Program-made: the position numbers and the translations under genes
DNA from: CAXMMR01 sp965198995
GTDB taxonomy: Bacteria; Pseudomonadota; Alphaproteobacteria; Acetobacterales; Acetobacteraceae
NCBI GenBank assembly: GCA_965198995.1
Contig: CBDAQG010000001.1
Location: forward strand, 124,001-188,000
Reading direction: 5' to 3'
Length of the DNA stretch: 64,000 nt
Shown: positions 63,701-64,000 of the stretch, piece by piece
How the letters are laid out: every line of letters begins with the position of its first letter
Position numbering within the stretch: the stretch's first letter is position 1
Notes under the pieces: generated by a model
The model's input: the letters and a program-made list of their open reading frames with translations, nothing else
Told to the model about the DNA's origin: nothing
Databases searched by the model: none

Positions 63701-63850
63701 CGCCGTCGCGATCTGGATCGTCCCGCTCACCGTCTGCGGATACGCCAGCACCGGCAGCGACAGCCCGGCCCGCACGCCCGCCACCAGCAGCAGCAAGCTG
63801 ATCACGATCGAGAGCACCGGCCGGCGCACGAACACCTCGGTGAAGCGCAA
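60779..63850 (-). CDS. RND-family multidrug efflux permease (HAE1 type)
   Basis: A 1023-residue inner-membrane antiporter. It starts at TTG 63850 (LRFTEVFVRRPVLSIVISLL as coded), 3 bases after the adaptor stop. Two six-helix halves are visible, with the proton-relay Asp pair in LVLAIGLVVDDAIIIVENVS and the relay Lys in GLISKHGILIVEVANEQQRL. The pore-domain regions AVPGVLLAQSQGAGN and RPGVSTAAAYGYLQGLAAR lie in the large periplasmic loops. It works with the adaptor and an outer-membrane channel, which is not in this window. Substrate unknown. Confidence 0.95.
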   Translation of the reverse strand: MRFTEVFVRRPVLSIVISLLLLVAGVRAGLSLPVLAYPQTVSGTIQIATAYYGADAATVAGFITTPIETAISQTQGVDYIQSQSQTGQSTITLYLRLNQDPDRALSEVQANVAAVANQLPPGSQASVITLLNNATFLMGISVTSHTMPPERVADYVTRVMAPQLQAVPGVLLAQSQGAGNLALRIWLQPDRLSAYGLTATDVYNALAANDYVTGVGTTLGAMTYANLAVTSGLHSPAEFRQLVVRQANGALVRLGDVAEVAYGSDVTSENMADNFGPGLFLAVNGTPGGNLITTSRDLRVAFARMKAALPPGIAASIMFDQAIGLNASRHEVLRSLAAALGIVSLVVFLFLGSFRAVLIPVVTIPLSLIGTLALMSVFGFSINELTLLALVLAIGLVVDDAIIIVENVSRHLAEGMAPAAAAMRAGRELGSPIIAMTAVLVAAYVPVGLQKGLTGALFTEFAVTLAASVTVSAALALTLSPMMCAGMLRPHAGGGRILVRLGDRAMAAMQRVYLRLLGGVLRVWPVAILVACLVVGASVVMFRGAAHELAPQEDGGFIILAATAPPSATLDQIRLYDPQIERIIRDLPEMRAFWIGDQPGSINDGIVLKEWDERRRNTTVVQNALQAAATGVAGLQLDAFQPPALPGAGQGLPIQFVLKGAGSVEQLAAASDRMLVDARASGLFAFVDKDLKIDQPQTTIELDRAKIGALGLNVTSVGNTLNWLLGGGFVNYFSLQQRSYKVIPMVVRDRRLTSDQILDLPVASIDGVPVPLGAVAHLSRQVVPEEIVHFQQLTATTLSAIPRPGVSTAAAYGYLQGLAARDLPGGFAFDTAGPLREYVQTEGSFLPNFGFAMVIIFLALAALFESFRDPLVILVSVPMSIAGALFFVWLGVGGASVNLYSEIGFVTLAGLISKHGILIVEVANEQQRLGRSKRQAVEIAAGLRLRPILMTTAAMVLGVMPLVFASGAGAAARYVMGLVIASGLAVGTVFTLFLVPAVYLLVAAQHDRPAARRESVRADELVG

Positions 63851-63853
63851 AGC

Positions 63854-64000
63854 CTACTCCTCCGCCGGCTGCGGGCTGGCGCTCTCGCCCGGCCGAATTT
63901 GGTTGTTCACCACCACCACGCTGCCGTCATGCAGCTTCAACTGCCCGGCGCTCACCACCACGTCGCCCACAGCCAGCCCCGCCGCCACCGCCACCTGGTC
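63854..64000 (-). CDS. RND efflux periplasmic adaptor (HlyD/MFP family), C-terminal end only
   Basis: The last 48 codons read DQVAVAAGLAVGDVVVSAGQ then LKLHDGSVVVVNNQIRPGES and SASPQPAEE before TAG. GLxxGDxVVxAGQLKLxDG is the typical membrane-proximal end of RND adaptor proteins. The rest is outside the window. It is the upstream partner gene of the permease. Confidence 0.9.
   Translation of the reverse strand, partial: DQVAVAAGLAVGDVVVSAGQLKLHDGSVVVVNNQIRPGESASPQPAEE

Overview
The window looks like chromosomal DNA from a high-GC alphaproteobacterium, most likely Acetobacteraceae/Rhodospirillales. The reasons are the origin-type block rpsT-dnaA-dnaN-recF-gyrB on one strand, ubiE-coaBC and sdhCDAB modules with alphaproteobacterial-type proteins, and strongly GC-biased codon use. 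The taxonomic call is inference. No rRNA, tRNA or CRISPR array was seen.

Region 1 (1-17306) is a catabolic and regulatory region. It holds a TetR fragment, an NmrA-type oxidoreductase with a decayed second copy, a SnoaL-like protein, a FadR/GntR regulator, two different CocE/NonD hydrolases, an OprB-type porin and an aromatic ring-attack and ring-cleavage set: an acyl-CoA-dehydrogenase-fold oxygenase, an FAD hydroxylase, an FMN reductase, an extradiol dioxygenase with the homoprotocatechuate 2,3-dioxygenase ligand pattern, and an FAA hydrolase. A recurring palindrome-like motif (TCAC-N3-GTGA type) lies beside or between the -35 and -10 of four promoters here, suggesting one regulon.

Region 2 (17307-20160) is a graveyard: a truncated IS5-family transposase, a multiply frameshifted IS630-family transposase, a broken DUF4238 gene and an inverted, diverged copy of the 3' end of gyrB.

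Region 3 (20161-37072) is housekeeping: gyrB, recF, dnaN, dnaA, rpsT, mutM, ubiE, coaBC, tyrS and anmK, then a secreted GH42-like/lectin protein and a YfdX protein. recF and ubiE carry in-frame tandem-repeat insertions.

Region 4 (37121-45252) is a likely defence island: an overlapping methyltransferase/putative endonuclease pair and a large DUF4011-helicase-Vsr gene with one frameshift, with gshB between them.

Region 5 (45304-52641) holds a tyrosine phosphatase, sdhCDAB, asd and zwf.

Region 6 (52888-59587) is a compact six-gene operon that I regard as the best candidate for an undescribed system: a DUF3050 (haem-oxygenase-like) protein, a stand-alone adenylation enzyme, MetY-like and MetA-like enzymes, a free carrier protein and a DUF4214/DUF1796-like protein. 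After it come a Lys-rich SWIB protein and an RND efflux pump with the end of its adaptor.

Two dispersed intergenic repeat families run through regions 3-6. Family A is a bipartite set of GC-rich hairpins: module M1 has CCAGGGGCTTTGCCCCTGG plus TTAAAGGCGAAGCCTTTAA, and module M2 has a TGGGGCC...GGCCCCA stem plus CCAGGGCAGAGCCCTGG. Family B is an A/T-tract hairpin that occurs as inverted pairs.
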